Shown: positions 1 to 5,648, counted from the stretch's first letter. The stretch: 7,047 nt of DNA from Micavibrio sp. (GCA_027051315.1 JALTZE010000020.1:1-7047), one strand, 5' to 3'. Program-made: numbers and translations. Notes: a model not told the origin generated them from the letters alone.

Positions 1-1
1 A

Positions 2-412
2 TATAATACGGAATGGGACGAAAATATTATAACAGGGAATTGGGAAGCTGATACGGAAAGATATAAAATCTTGTTATTTCTTTCAAAAGGTGAATATTTA
101 CTTGTTTTGGTTAATAAAGATGATGAAACCCTTCGTATGTTTTCTGAAGGAAATTATTCGATAAAAAATCAGAAGATAAATCTTGTTCCTGACCTTGATA
201 TTAAAAGACCAGAAGATAAAAATGAGAAAAATAGCTATGGTTTGATGTCAAAAAAAGGTTTTCATGCTGATATTGCTTTTCATAAGAATGTGATGTTATG
301 GTCTGTGGAAAATGTTTATATGTCGCCTTATATGATTGGTGATAAAAAATATCCAGCTCATCCATTATTTAGATATGTTGATTCACCAAATATAAGATGG
401 AAGAAAAGATAA
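2..412 (+). CDS. Unrecognised protein, 3' part only (5' end outside the window)
   Basis: The reading frame is open from the left edge to a TAA at 410-412, giving 136 visible residues; the true start lies upstream. The TTG at 71 is in frame, but coding-like sequence continues before it, so it is not taken as the start. The visible part has alternating hydrophobic stretches such as YKILLFL and EYLLVLV, then a G-N-Y-S-I turn, as in a small beta-rich domain. The order G-x-W, then F, then G-x-Y-x-I vaguely recalls lipocalin-like folds, but this is inference only. The last 40 residues are aromatic and basic and end RWKKR. No membrane segment or catalytic motif is seen. It ends 22 bases before mutM on the same strand, so co-transcription is possible. 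No function is assigned. Confidence 0.75.
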   Translation, partial: YNTEWDENIITGNWEADTERYKILLFLSKGEYLLVLVNKDDETLRMFSEGNYSIKNQKINLVPDLDIKRPEDKNEKNSYGLMSKKGFHADIAFHKNVMLWSVENVYMSPYMIGDKKYPAHPLFRYVDSPNIRWKKR

Positions 413-421
413 AGAGATTAA

Positions 422-427
422 AAGGGG
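422..427 (+). promoter_or_regulatory. Ribosome binding site of mutM
   Basis: AAGGGG lies seven bases before the GTG at 435. It fixes the unusual GTG as the start, in agreement with the protein, which must begin Met-Pro-Glu because Pro2 is the catalytic residue once Met is removed. Confidence 0.75.
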
Positions 428-434
428 TTAAGTA

Positions 435-1268
435 GTGCCAGAACTTCCCGAAATTGAGATAGTTTGTAAAGGGCTTGCTCCTGCTATGATAGATAGGAAG
501 ATAGTAAAGCTTAAACAAAATAGGAAAAATCTGAGAATAGATTTCCCTGAGAATTTTTCTGATAAAGTAGAAGGGGCTAAGATTATAAATATAAGGCGCC
601 GTGCTAAATATGTGCTTATTGAGCTTGATAATAATCAGATAATAGTAATTCATCTTGGTATGTCAGGAGTTTTGAAAGTTATTCCTTCTGATGAAGGATA
701 TAAGCATGTAAAACATGACCATATGGTTATTATTTTAGATGATGGCGGTAAAGTAGTTCTTAATGACCCAAGGCGATTTGGGTTGGTGATGTTACTTACA
801 AATGAGGAATTGGAAGAGCATAAATCCTTTTCTTCTATGGGGCCTGAGCCTTTTAGTAATGAATTTAATGCTTCTTATTTATATGAATCATTGCAAAAAA
901 GACAAGGGGTGATTAAATCTGCTTTACTTAATCAATCCCTTGTTGCGGGGCTTGGGAATATTTATGTTTGTGAAGTTTTATATCAATGTGGAATTTCTCC
1001 GAAAAGGGTGAGTAATAAGATAACTATAGATGAATGTAATCTTCTGGTTATATCGATTAGGGAAATTCTTGATAAAGCTATAAAAGCAGGTGGAAGTAGT
1101 TTAAAAGATTATCGTCATACAGATGGTAATCTTGGATATTTTCAGCATCAATTTGCTGTTTATGGTAAGGAAGGAGAGAAATGTCCAGAATGTGATTGCA
1201 ATTTTTCAATAAAAAGGATTAATCAATCTGGGCGTTCAAGTTTTTATTGTGAAAAAAGGCAAAAATAA
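435..1268 (+). CDS. mutM: Formamidopyrimidine-DNA glycosylase (Fpg/MutM)
   Basis: Base-excision repair enzyme that removes 8-oxoguanine and formamidopyrimidines from DNA and then cuts the abasic strand by beta,delta-elimination. At 277 residues it has the usual family length. The N-terminus PELPE (2-6) carries the nucleophile Pro2 and Glu3; Lys58 in RRAKYV, HLGMSG (73-78), DPRRFG (111-116) and AGLGNIY with Asn175 are the expected active-site and DNA-contact motifs. The helix-two-turn-helix region is followed by a C-terminal zinc finger at 250-275, with QSGRSSFYC carrying the DNA-contacting Arg267. The finger is odd: Cys250, Cys255 (with an extra Cys253) and Cys272 are present, but the fourth ligand position is Arg275. 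The GTG start is supported by AAGGGG at 422-427. The stop lies one base before the next gene, so the two are probably translationally coupled. The family assignment is secure. Confidence 0.97.
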   Translation: MPELPEIEIVCKGLAPAMIDRKIVKLKQNRKNLRIDFPENFSDKVEGAKIINIRRRAKYVLIELDNNQIIVIHLGMSGVLKVIPSDEGYKHVKHDHMVIILDDGGKVVLNDPRRFGLVMLLTNEELEEHKSFSSMGPEPFSNEFNASYLYESLQKRQGVIKSALLNQSLVAGLGNIYVCEVLYQCGISPKRVSNKITIDECNLLVISIREILDKAIKAGGSSLKDYRHTDGNLGYFQHQFAVYGKEGEKCPECDCNFSIKRINQSGRSSFYCEKRQK

Positions 1269-1269
1269 T

Positions 1270-1620
1270 ATGAGGCTATTTTTATTATTATCTATATTGG
1301 TGTTATGTCCATTAAAAGTGAATGCGGGTGAAAATCACTTTTTTTATATGACGGATATTCCTGTTATGAACGGTTTTAAAGAAATAAAAGAATATGGATA
1401 TGTTTTTGATAAACCAGAAGGAAGGATTATCGAAGCGGTGGCCGTTGCTGGAAATGATATTGTTATTGATGATGTGAAAGATTTTTATAAAGAAACTCTT
1501 GGGCAATTAGGGTGGGTTTATGTAGAAGATGGGATTTACAAAAGAGAAAATGAGAAATTATCTCTTAATATATATAAGGATAATAATCTAGTTACTTTGA
1601 AACTTAATATAGAGCCTTAA
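1270..1620 (+). CDS. Small secreted protein of unknown function, downstream of mutM
   Basis: A 116-residue protein starting at ATG 1270, one base after the mutM stop. An in-frame GTG at 1249 would overlap mutM and put a charged stretch before the signal peptide, so it is not preferred. Residues 1-19 form a clear signal peptide: MR, a hydrophobic core LFLLLSILVL, then V-N-A as a signal peptidase I site, so the protein is probably periplasmic. The mature part contains TDIPVMNGF, VFDKPEGRIIEAV (46-58), then FYKETLGQLGW (72-82) and YKRENEKLSL. These resemble, from memory, a conserved small unknown protein of alphaproteobacteria (D-x-P-x-M-x-G, FDKPxGRIxE, FYxxTLxQLGW) found near mutM, rpsT and dnaA; a database search would confirm this. 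No catalytic residues are evident. Its likely ribosome binding site lies inside the last mutM codons. Confidence 0.85.
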   Translation: MRLFLLLSILVLCPLKVNAGENHFFYMTDIPVMNGFKEIKEYGYVFDKPEGRIIEAVAVAGNDIVIDDVKDFYKETLGQLGWVYVEDGIYKRENEKLSLNIYKDNNLVTLKLNIEP

Positions 1621-1653
1621 AAGTAAAAAAATAAAAAATGCTTTATGTTTGTC

Positions 1654-1682
1654 TTGACAATTGCGGGTTATGTGATTAAAAG
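1654..1682 (+). promoter_or_regulatory. Candidate rpsT promoter P1
   Basis: A perfect -35 hexamer TTGACA at 1654-1659 lies in the gap between two genes, about 110 bases before the rpsT start. The -10 is weak: TTAAAA at 1676-1681 or TAAAAG at 1677-1682, with 16-17 base spacing. The -35 and the position before a highly expressed ribosomal gene make the call; the -10 is uncertain. Confidence 0.5.
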
Positions 1683-1692
1683 AACAAACTCA

Positions 1693-1720
1693 TTGATTTT
1701 AAATGGTCTTATTTTATATT
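1693..1720 (+). promoter_or_regulatory. Candidate rpsT promoter P2
   Basis: TTGATT at 1693-1698 and TATATT at 1715-1720 are separated by 16 bases, matching the sigma-70 consensus at 4/6 and 5/6 positions. It lies downstream of P1 and would give a leader of about 45 bases. AT-rich sequence produces such matches by chance, so this is tentative. Confidence 0.35.
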
Positions 1721-1770
1721 GATTGGGCTGTTTGTTGATAGAAATAATTTAGGAAAAGAGAATAATAAAA

Positions 1771-2040
1771 ATGGCAAATCACGTTTCTGCATTAAAGAGA
1801 ATTCGTCGTAATGAAAAAAGAGCCGTAATAAACGGTAATCGTCGTAATATGATACGTACATATATTAAAAAAGTAGAAGGTGCGATTGAAGCAGGTGATG
1901 CAGCAGCAGCAGCAGAGGCATTGAAAAATGCACAGCCTGAGTTATATCGTGGTGTTGCAAAAGGTATTTTTCACAAAAAAACAGCAGCACGTAAAATGTC
2001 ACGTTTAAGTGCACGTATTAAGGCCATATCAGGTAAGTAA
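1771..2040 (+). CDS. rpsT: 30S ribosomal protein S20
   Basis: Ribosomal protein S20 binds 16S rRNA early in assembly of the small subunit. The 89-residue length and sequence are typical: [17 protein letters not shown] at the start, basic helices throughout, the alanine-rich [10 protein letters not shown] in the middle, and [19 protein letters not shown] near the end. ATG 1771 is preceded by the purine-rich AGGAAAAGAG at 1751-1760. Its own promoter region lies in 1621-1770 and a hairpin follows the stop, so it is probably a single-gene unit. S20 genes are commonly found just before dnaA in alphaproteobacteria, as here. CGT is used for most arginines, unlike the AGA/AGG-rich neighbours, which fits high expression. 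Confidence 0.98.
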   Translation: MANHVSALKRIRRNEKRAVINGNRRNMIRTYIKKVEGAIEAGDAAAAAEALKNAQPELYRGVAKGIFHKKTAARKMSRLSARIKAISGK

Positions 2041-2070
2041 ACAATAAAAAATGTAAATTTTATTATTTGT

Positions 2071-2100
2071 TGAGCTCGAATAAATTGTTATTCGGGCTTA
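2071..2100 (+). terminator. Probable terminator of rpsT
   Basis: The arms AGCTCGAATAA (2073-2083) and TTATTCGGGCT (2088-2098) pair over 11 positions, one of them a T-G wobble, around the tetraloop ATTG; two more weak pairs extend the stem. It starts 30 bases after the rpsT stop. The following TAAGTTAGTTTAGTTG is only moderately T-rich, so termination may be partial and read-through towards dnaA is possible. Confidence 0.6.
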
Positions 2101-2179
2101 AGTTAGTTTAGTTGTGTTTGTATGGGTAAAAATATTTCTTTTTTTGCTGTTCTTGTTTTGGACCTATTGTAATTTATTT

Positions 2180-2185
2180 TATAAT
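2180..2185 (+). promoter_or_regulatory. Candidate -10 box upstream of the structured rpsT-dnaA region
   Basis: A perfect TATAAT follows the rpsT terminator and precedes the run of hairpins before dnaA. The -35 is poor: TTTGGA at 2157-2162 with 17-base spacing, or TTGGAC at 2158-2163 with 16. A second TATAAT at 2367-2372 also lacks a good -35. If used, the first would give dnaA a leader of about 510 bases or start a separate small RNA. Confidence 0.35.
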
Positions 2186-2414
2186 TGGTGTATGTTCCTC
2201 TTATCGGAAGGCAAGAAAAAAAATGTAAATTTTTATCTTGCTTTTATAAAAAAAATCGCAGATAAAAAGAGTAATCTTACATAGTAAAGGGCTGGTTCCA
2301 GCCAATATGTAATAGTTGGGTAAGTGCCGAAAGATAAGGCATTATTAGTAGATATTCAAGGTCGTTTATAATGTTAATTATGACGATATTCTTGGGGTAA
2401 TCGTTTTTAAAATT

Positions 2415-2540
2415 GATGTTTTCTAATGCGGTGTTTTGCGACTCCGTTGGGGAGATTTTTGTCTCTTATTAGAGGAATATTTATCCCTTTGGGTAAGTCT
2501 TTGTCCTTAATTGAGGTGAGTTTTGTCCTTAGAAAATGTC
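2415..2540 (+). repeat. Long-range inverted repeat enclosing four small hairpins
   Basis: GATGTTTTCTAA (2415-2426) can pair with TTAGAAAATGTC (2529-2540) over 12 positions: ten standard pairs and two wobbles. Inside are four short stem-loops: CTCC/GGAG (2442-2454), CTCT/AGAG (2463-2474), TTA-CCC/GGG-TAA (2481-2496) and CCTT/GAGG (2505-2516). The layout resembles a multi-branched RNA domain. No known family is recognised. Confidence 0.4.
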
Positions 2541-2643
2541 ATTTTATACCAATTGGCATTCATTTATGAATTACAATTGGAAGCTTGCGACCGCAAGTCG
2601 TTGCCAATGCAGCGGAGCCTGCGTGGCGTTTGAACGTAAATAG
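2536..2643 (+). CDS. Doubtful 35-codon reading frame through the palindromic block
   Basis: ATG 2536 to TAG 2641-2643 gives 35 residues with a cysteine-containing stretch SRCQCSGACVAFERK at the end. It has no good ribosome binding site (the bases before it are CCTTAGAAA) and its whole length is taken up by inverted repeats. It is listed because palindromic elements in Rickettsia are known to carry an open frame. It is more likely not a gene. Confidence 0.12.
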   Translation: MSFYTNWHSFMNYNWKLATASRCQCSGACVAFERK

Positions 2644-2661
2644 CCTATTGAAGGCTATTTA
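2549..2661 (+). repeat. Cluster of four adjacent hairpins with a GC-rich core, just upstream of dnaA
   Basis: Four inverted repeats sit almost back to back. First, CCAATTG/CAATTGG (2549-2555, 2574-2580) encloses ATTCAT-TT-ATGAAT. Second, CTTGCG-AC-CGCAAG is at 2584-2597. Third, GCCAATGCAG (2603-2612) pairs with CTGCGTGGC (2619-2627) with one bulged A, flanked by CGTT/AACG. Fourth, TAAATAGCCT-ATTGA-AGGCTATTTA is at 2637-2661, a perfect 10-base stem. Bases 2581-2636 contain 34 G or C of 56, far above the surroundings. The block ends 41 bases before the dnaA ATG. It could be a dispersed palindromic element of the kind known in Rickettsia and other alphaproteobacteria, or a regulatory RNA structure; no T-run follows, so it is not a usual terminator. 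Confidence 0.6.
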
Positions 2662-2689
2662 GTATTATGTGTTGTTAATTTTAAAATTT

Positions 2690-2697
2690 GGAGAGAG
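2690..2697 (+). promoter_or_regulatory. Ribosome binding site of dnaA
   Basis: GGAGAGAG lies five bases before ATG 2703. It decides the start: a TTG at 2688, in frame and slightly longer, would overlap this site and is rejected. Confidence 0.8.
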
Positions 2698-2702
2698 TAA
2701 AT

Positions 2703-4124
2703 ATGCGTGAAATTGGGGGCAATAATATTGCTGTATCAGGGACAAATGTTGGTTTAAATGATTCTTTCGAGCCTAGTAAAGAAATTGCGGCACTATGGAA
2801 GTCTGTTCATTCAAAAATGAGGGGTGAATTTGGTGAAGCTGTATTTCGTAGCTGGTTAAAGCCCCTTATATTACAAGCATATTATCATGGAACTTTGGAA
2901 GTTTCTGTTCCAACAAGATTTATGAGAGATTGGATACAAAGCCATTATTCATCACGTATATTAGAAATGTGTTCAGCGCAAAATGACGATATTAAAAGAT
3001 TGGAAGTTGTTGTTGTGCAAAATGCTTTGCCAATAGATGAAGAAGAAAAAGAAGTTGAGGCTGTAAAATCCAATGATAATACTACTACTAATGTAGATTT
3101 TGACCTTTCTTCTCCTTTGGATAAGAGATTTACCTTTGATAGTTTTGTTGTTGGTAAACCTAATGCTCTTGCTCATGCTGCTGCGCGTCGTGTTGTTGAA
3201 AGTTCGGTACCTTTTAATCCTCTTTTCCTTTATGGTGGGGTTGGTCTTGGTAAGACTCACTTAATGCATGCGATTGCTTGGGCTATGGGAGAGCATTATC
3301 CAGAAAAGAAAGTTATGTATCTTTCTGCTGAAAAATTTATGTATCAGTTTGTTAAGGCTCTTCGTTCAAAAGATGCTATGGCATTTAAAGAAGCTTTCCG
3401 CTCTGTTGATGTTCTTATGATTGATGATATACAGTTCATAAGCGGTAAGGAATCTACACAGGAGGAATTTTTTCATACTTTTAATGCTTTAGTTGATATG
3501 AATAAGCAGATAATTATATCTGCTGATAAAGCTCCTTCAGACCTTACTGGGGTAGATGAAAAGCTTCGCTCACGTCTTGCTTGGGGGCTTGTTGCTGACC
3601 TTCAGCCTAGTAGTTATGAGCTTCGCCTTGGTATATTGCAATCAAAGAGAGAGCAGCTTGAAGCAAATGTTCCTGATTCAGTTCTTGAATTTCTTGCATT
3701 AAAGGTAACATCGAACATAAGAGAGCTTGAAGGTGCTTTGAATCGTATCGTTGCTCATTCTGATGTAAGTAAGCAGGAAATAACTTTGGAATCTACGCAA
3801 CATGTGTTGCAGGACCTTTTGCGTTCTCATGATAGAAGAATAACAATTGATGAGATACAAAGGAAAGTTGCTGAACATTATAATATAAAATTTTCTGATA
3901 TGCATTCTGCAAGAAGGGCAAGAAATGTTGCACGTCCACGTCAGGTTGCTATGTATCTTGCTAAACAGCTTACGGCAAGGTCTCTTCCAGAAATAGGAAG
4001 AAAATTTGGGGGACGCGACCATACTACTGTTATGCATGCGGTTCGAAAAATAGAAGAGTTAATAGAACAGGATTCGGCATTTGCACAAGATGTTGATGTT
4101 GTTAAAAGAGCTCTTACAGGTTAA
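2703..4124 (+). CDS. dnaA: Chromosomal replication initiator protein DnaA
   Basis: AAA+ ATPase that binds DnaA boxes at the origin, melts the duplex and recruits the DnaB helicase. From ATG 2703 it has 473 residues, normal for the family. Domain I (about 27-102) includes FRSWLKPL. Domain II (about 103-138) is a short acidic, asparagine- and threonine-rich linker. Domain III begins at FTFDSFVVGKPN, with Walker A GGVGLGKT (178-185), Walker B LMIDD (238-242), box VII DEKLRSRLAWGL with the putative arginine finger Arg291, and the sensor II segment SNIRELEGALNR. Domain IV ends in the helix-turn-helix signature GRKFGGRDHTTVMHAV (432-447), which contacts the DnaA box. No motif is damaged. RLAWGL in place of RFxWGL fits alphaproteobacteria. 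The gene has a long structured upstream region and a terminator before dnaN, so it is probably transcribed alone. Confidence 0.98.
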   Translation: MREIGGNNIAVSGTNVGLNDSFEPSKEIAALWKSVHSKMRGEFGEAVFRSWLKPLILQAYYHGTLEVSVPTRFMRDWIQSHYSSRILEMCSAQNDDIKRLEVVVVQNALPIDEEEKEVEAVKSNDNTTTNVDFDLSSPLDKRFTFDSFVVGKPNALAHAAARRVVESSVPFNPLFLYGGVGLGKTHLMHAIAWAMGEHYPEKKVMYLSAEKFMYQFVKALRSKDAMAFKEAFRSVDVLMIDDIQFISGKESTQEEFFHTFNALVDMNKQIIISADKAPSDLTGVDEKLRSRLAWGLVADLQPSSYELRLGILQSKREQLEANVPDSVLEFLALKVTSNIRELEGALNRIVAHSDVSKQEITLESTQHVLQDLLRSHDRRITIDEIQRKVAEHYNIKFSDMHSARRARNVARPRQVAMYLAKQLTARSLPEIGRKFGGRDHTTVMHAVRKIEELIEQDSAFAQDVDVVKRALTG

Positions 4125-4231
4125 TTTATTGGTTATTTTTGAATCATTAGGAGCAGGACTCATTGACTATATTTATTCTGCGCCTTGTCTCCATTTAAAA
4201 AGATAAATTATATATAATTAATGGGGTATGA

Positions 4232-4275
4232 CCCTAAACGGCTTGTTTTTTAGGAATAAGTCGTTTTTTTTAGGG
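4232..4275 (+). terminator. Probable intrinsic terminator of dnaA
   Basis: AAACGGCTT (4236-4244) pairs with AAGTCGTTT (4258-4266) with one wobble around a 13-base loop, followed by further Ts to 4271. An outer CCCTAAA (4232-4238) can instead pair with TTTAGGG (4269-4275), or CCTAAA with the TTTAGG inside the loop (4248-4253). The hairpin plus T-run lies about 110 bases after the dnaA stop. Confidence 0.65.
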
Positions 4276-4395
4276 TGTATAGCTAATATCAAAGATAACT
4301 GCATGTTTTGCGGTGTATATATGATTTTTTTAAAGTTAGTATATTATTTATCTTTTTCCCTCTGGCAAAATAATGTAATTCTCTTTGAGATTAGC

Positions 4396-4401
4396 TATAA
4401 T
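4396..4401 (+). promoter_or_regulatory. Candidate -10 box for dnaN
   Basis: A perfect TATAAT lies about 100 bases before the dnaN start and downstream of the dnaA terminator, where a dnaN promoter is needed. No good -35 is found at 16-18 bases upstream, so it may depend on an activator or be chance. Confidence 0.35.
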
Positions 4402-4414
4402 TTTAATAAAAGCG

Positions 4415-4423
4415 TGTGGAAAA
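4415..4423 (-). promoter_or_regulatory. Single DnaA-box-like sequence upstream of dnaN
   Basis: Read on the - strand the sequence is TTTTCCACA, one mismatch from the consensus TTATNCACA. It stands alone, about 15 bases after the candidate dnaN -10 box. A role as a DnaA site controlling dnaN is possible but unproven. Confidence 0.3.
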
Positions 4424-4501
4424 GGGATTTTATGGGTTAGACATGTAAAAATACTGTGTTATATTTCATTTTAATCGAGAAATAATTTATGGATGGATAA
4501 G

Positions 4502-5620
4502 ATGAAATTCAGTATCGAACGCGCAGCGTTGCTTAGAGCTTTAAATCATGTGCAAAGCGTTGTAGAACGCAGAAATACTATTCCTATATTATCAAATGTT
4601 TTGATGGTGGCAGAAGATGGTAAGCTTGCTTTAACTGCTACGGATATGGACCTTGAGATTAACGAGGCTGTGGCTGCTCAAGTTGAAGAAGCGGGTTCTA
4701 TTACTGCTCCTGCCCATACTTTGCATGATATCGTTCGTAAACTTCCTGATGATAGTGTAATTGAATTATCGGTTGATGCTTCTGGTAATGTAATGTCTGT
4801 TAAGTCTGGGCGTTCTAATTTCCGTCTTAGCTGTTTACCAGTAGAAGATTTTCCTGAGCTTGGAAGCTCTGACCTTGCTATTTCTTTTGCTATTCCTGCG
4901 GCAGATTTTAGGGCATTGATTGATAAAACAAAATTTGCCATGTCTACAGAAGAAACCAGATATTATCTAAATGGTATTTATGTCCATGCTACAGAGCATG
5001 ATGGAGTTAATGTTTTGCGTGCTGTTGCTACTGATGGGCATCGTCTTGCGAGATTTGAAATGCCCCTTCCAGAAGGTGCTGCTGAGATGTCTGGTATAAT
5101 TATACCGCGTAAGGCAGTTACAGAAGTTCGTAAATTGATTGATGAAGCTGCGGATGTTATCAATATTAGTCTTTCTGAATCAAAAATAAGATTTTCTTTT
5201 GACCATATTGTTCTTACTTCTAAACTTATTGATGGAACATTTCCTGATTATGAGAAAGTTATCCCTGCCAATAATGATAAGGTGGTAGAGGTTGACCCAA
5301 AATTATTCTCAAGTGCTATTGATAGGGTTTCTACTATTTCAGATGGTAAATCAAGAGCAGTTAAAGTTATCATGAATGGTAAAGTTATGACGCTTAGTGC
5401 TAATTCTCCTGATGCTGGTTCTGCTACTGAGGATGTTGAAATAAATTCTGATGTTGCTGATTTGGAAATTGGATTTAATGCAAAATATCTTATGGATATT
5501 ACTTCTCAGATAGAAGGTGAGGGATGCACATTGACTTTGGCTGATGCTGCTTCGCCAACAATTATTAGGGAGGCAGGTGATTCATCAGCGTTATATGTGT
5601 TAATGCCTTTGAGAGTATAG
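4502..5620 (+). CDS. dnaN: DNA polymerase III subunit beta (sliding clamp)
   Basis: Ring-shaped dimeric clamp that holds DNA polymerase III and many repair proteins on DNA. The 372 residues from ATG 4502 match the family length and make three similar domains of about 120 residues. Recognisable stretches are MKFSIERAALLRAL at the start, VVERRNTIPILSNVL (20-34), TATDMDLEI, RAVATDGHRLA, the FPDYEKVIP segment beginning at 247, and the C-terminal YVLMPLRV. ATG 4493 is in frame three codons earlier, but the family normally begins MK-x-x-IER, and GGATGG at 4491-4496 suits ATG 4502 better as a ribosome binding site. It is bounded by terminators on both sides and looks like its own transcription unit. 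The neighbours dnaA and recF fit the classical cluster. Confidence 0.98.
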   Translation: MKFSIERAALLRALNHVQSVVERRNTIPILSNVLMVAEDGKLALTATDMDLEINEAVAAQVEEAGSITAPAHTLHDIVRKLPDDSVIELSVDASGNVMSVKSGRSNFRLSCLPVEDFPELGSSDLAISFAIPAADFRALIDKTKFAMSTEETRYYLNGIYVHATEHDGVNVLRAVATDGHRLARFEMPLPEGAAEMSGIIIPRKAVTEVRKLIDEAADVINISLSESKIRFSFDHIVLTSKLIDGTFPDYEKVIPANNDKVVEVDPKLFSSAIDRVSTISDGKSRAVKVIMNGKVMTLSANSPDAGSATEDVEINSDVADLEIGFNAKYLMDITSQIEGEGCTLTLADAASPTIIREAGDSSALYVLMPLRV

Positions 5621-5648
5621 GCTGATTGATTATAAAGTTAGTTATAAG

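Larger units (their letters stand above)
2211..2661 (+). other. Gene-free, hairpin-rich region before dnaA; possible structured leader or ncRNA
   Basis: No convincing gene is seen between the rpsT terminator and dnaA. Instead there is a near-continuous string of inverted repeats. 2211-2241: GCAAGA pairs TCTTGC. 2277-2312: TTACATA pairs TATGTAA around GGCTG-GTTC-CAGCC. 2323-2343: AGTGCC pairs GGCATT. 2357-2394: three stacked stems. 2415-2540: a domain closed by 12 pairs. 2549-2661: a GC-rich block of hairpins. No motif of 6S RNA, SRP RNA, tmRNA or RNase P RNA is visible. No DnaA box close to TTATNCACA is present. Whether this is one transcript is inference, and hairpins are common by chance in AT-rich DNA, though less so for the GC-rich part. 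Confidence 0.4.
4125..4501 (+). other. Gene-free dnaA-dnaN spacer
   Basis: No credible gene is seen here; a 70-codon frame at 4228-4440 runs through the terminator and looks random. The stretch holds the dnaA terminator and two GANTC sites (GAATC 4141-4145, GACTC 4157-4161), the target of the alphaproteobacterial methylase CcrM. It also holds a consensus -10 box before dnaN and one near-match to a DnaA box at 4415-4423. The rest is AT-rich without recognisable signals. Confidence 0.6.

Noticed and set aside
1249..1269. GTG 1249 as an earlier start of the secreted protein
   Set aside because: It overlaps mutM and adds MKKGKNN before a signal peptide that already begins properly at ATG 1270.
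1270..1326. Possible lipobox LVLC in the signal peptide of the secreted protein
   Set aside because: Leucine before the cysteine does not fit the lipobox, and V-N-A further on is a good signal peptidase I site.
1900..1914. (GCA)5 run inside rpsT
   Set aside because: It encodes the normal alanine-rich helix of S20 and is in frame; not evidence of an unstable repeat of interest.
2046..2233. 16-base repeat AAAAAATGTAAATTTT at 2046-2061 and 2218-2233
   Set aside because: It is exact but of very low complexity; chance is likely in sequence this AT-rich.
2290..2303. tRNA T-arm-like GGTTCCA
   Set aside because: There is no acceptor stem, D-arm or anticodon arm around it; it is the loop of a short palindrome.
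2211..2661. Known housekeeping RNA (6S, SRP RNA, tmRNA, RNase P RNA) in the rpsT-dnaA gap
   Set aside because: None of their conserved core sequences could be found on the + strand by reading.
4228..4440. 70-codon + strand frame between dnaA and dnaN
   Set aside because: It runs through the dnaA terminator and its T-run, has no ribosome binding site, and its Phe/Asn/Lys-rich product looks like translated AT-rich spacer.
4678..4941. Antisense reading frame inside dnaN (and similar ones inside dnaA and mutM)
   Set aside because: These are frame shadows of strongly conserved + strand genes, without ribosome binding sites or recognisable products.
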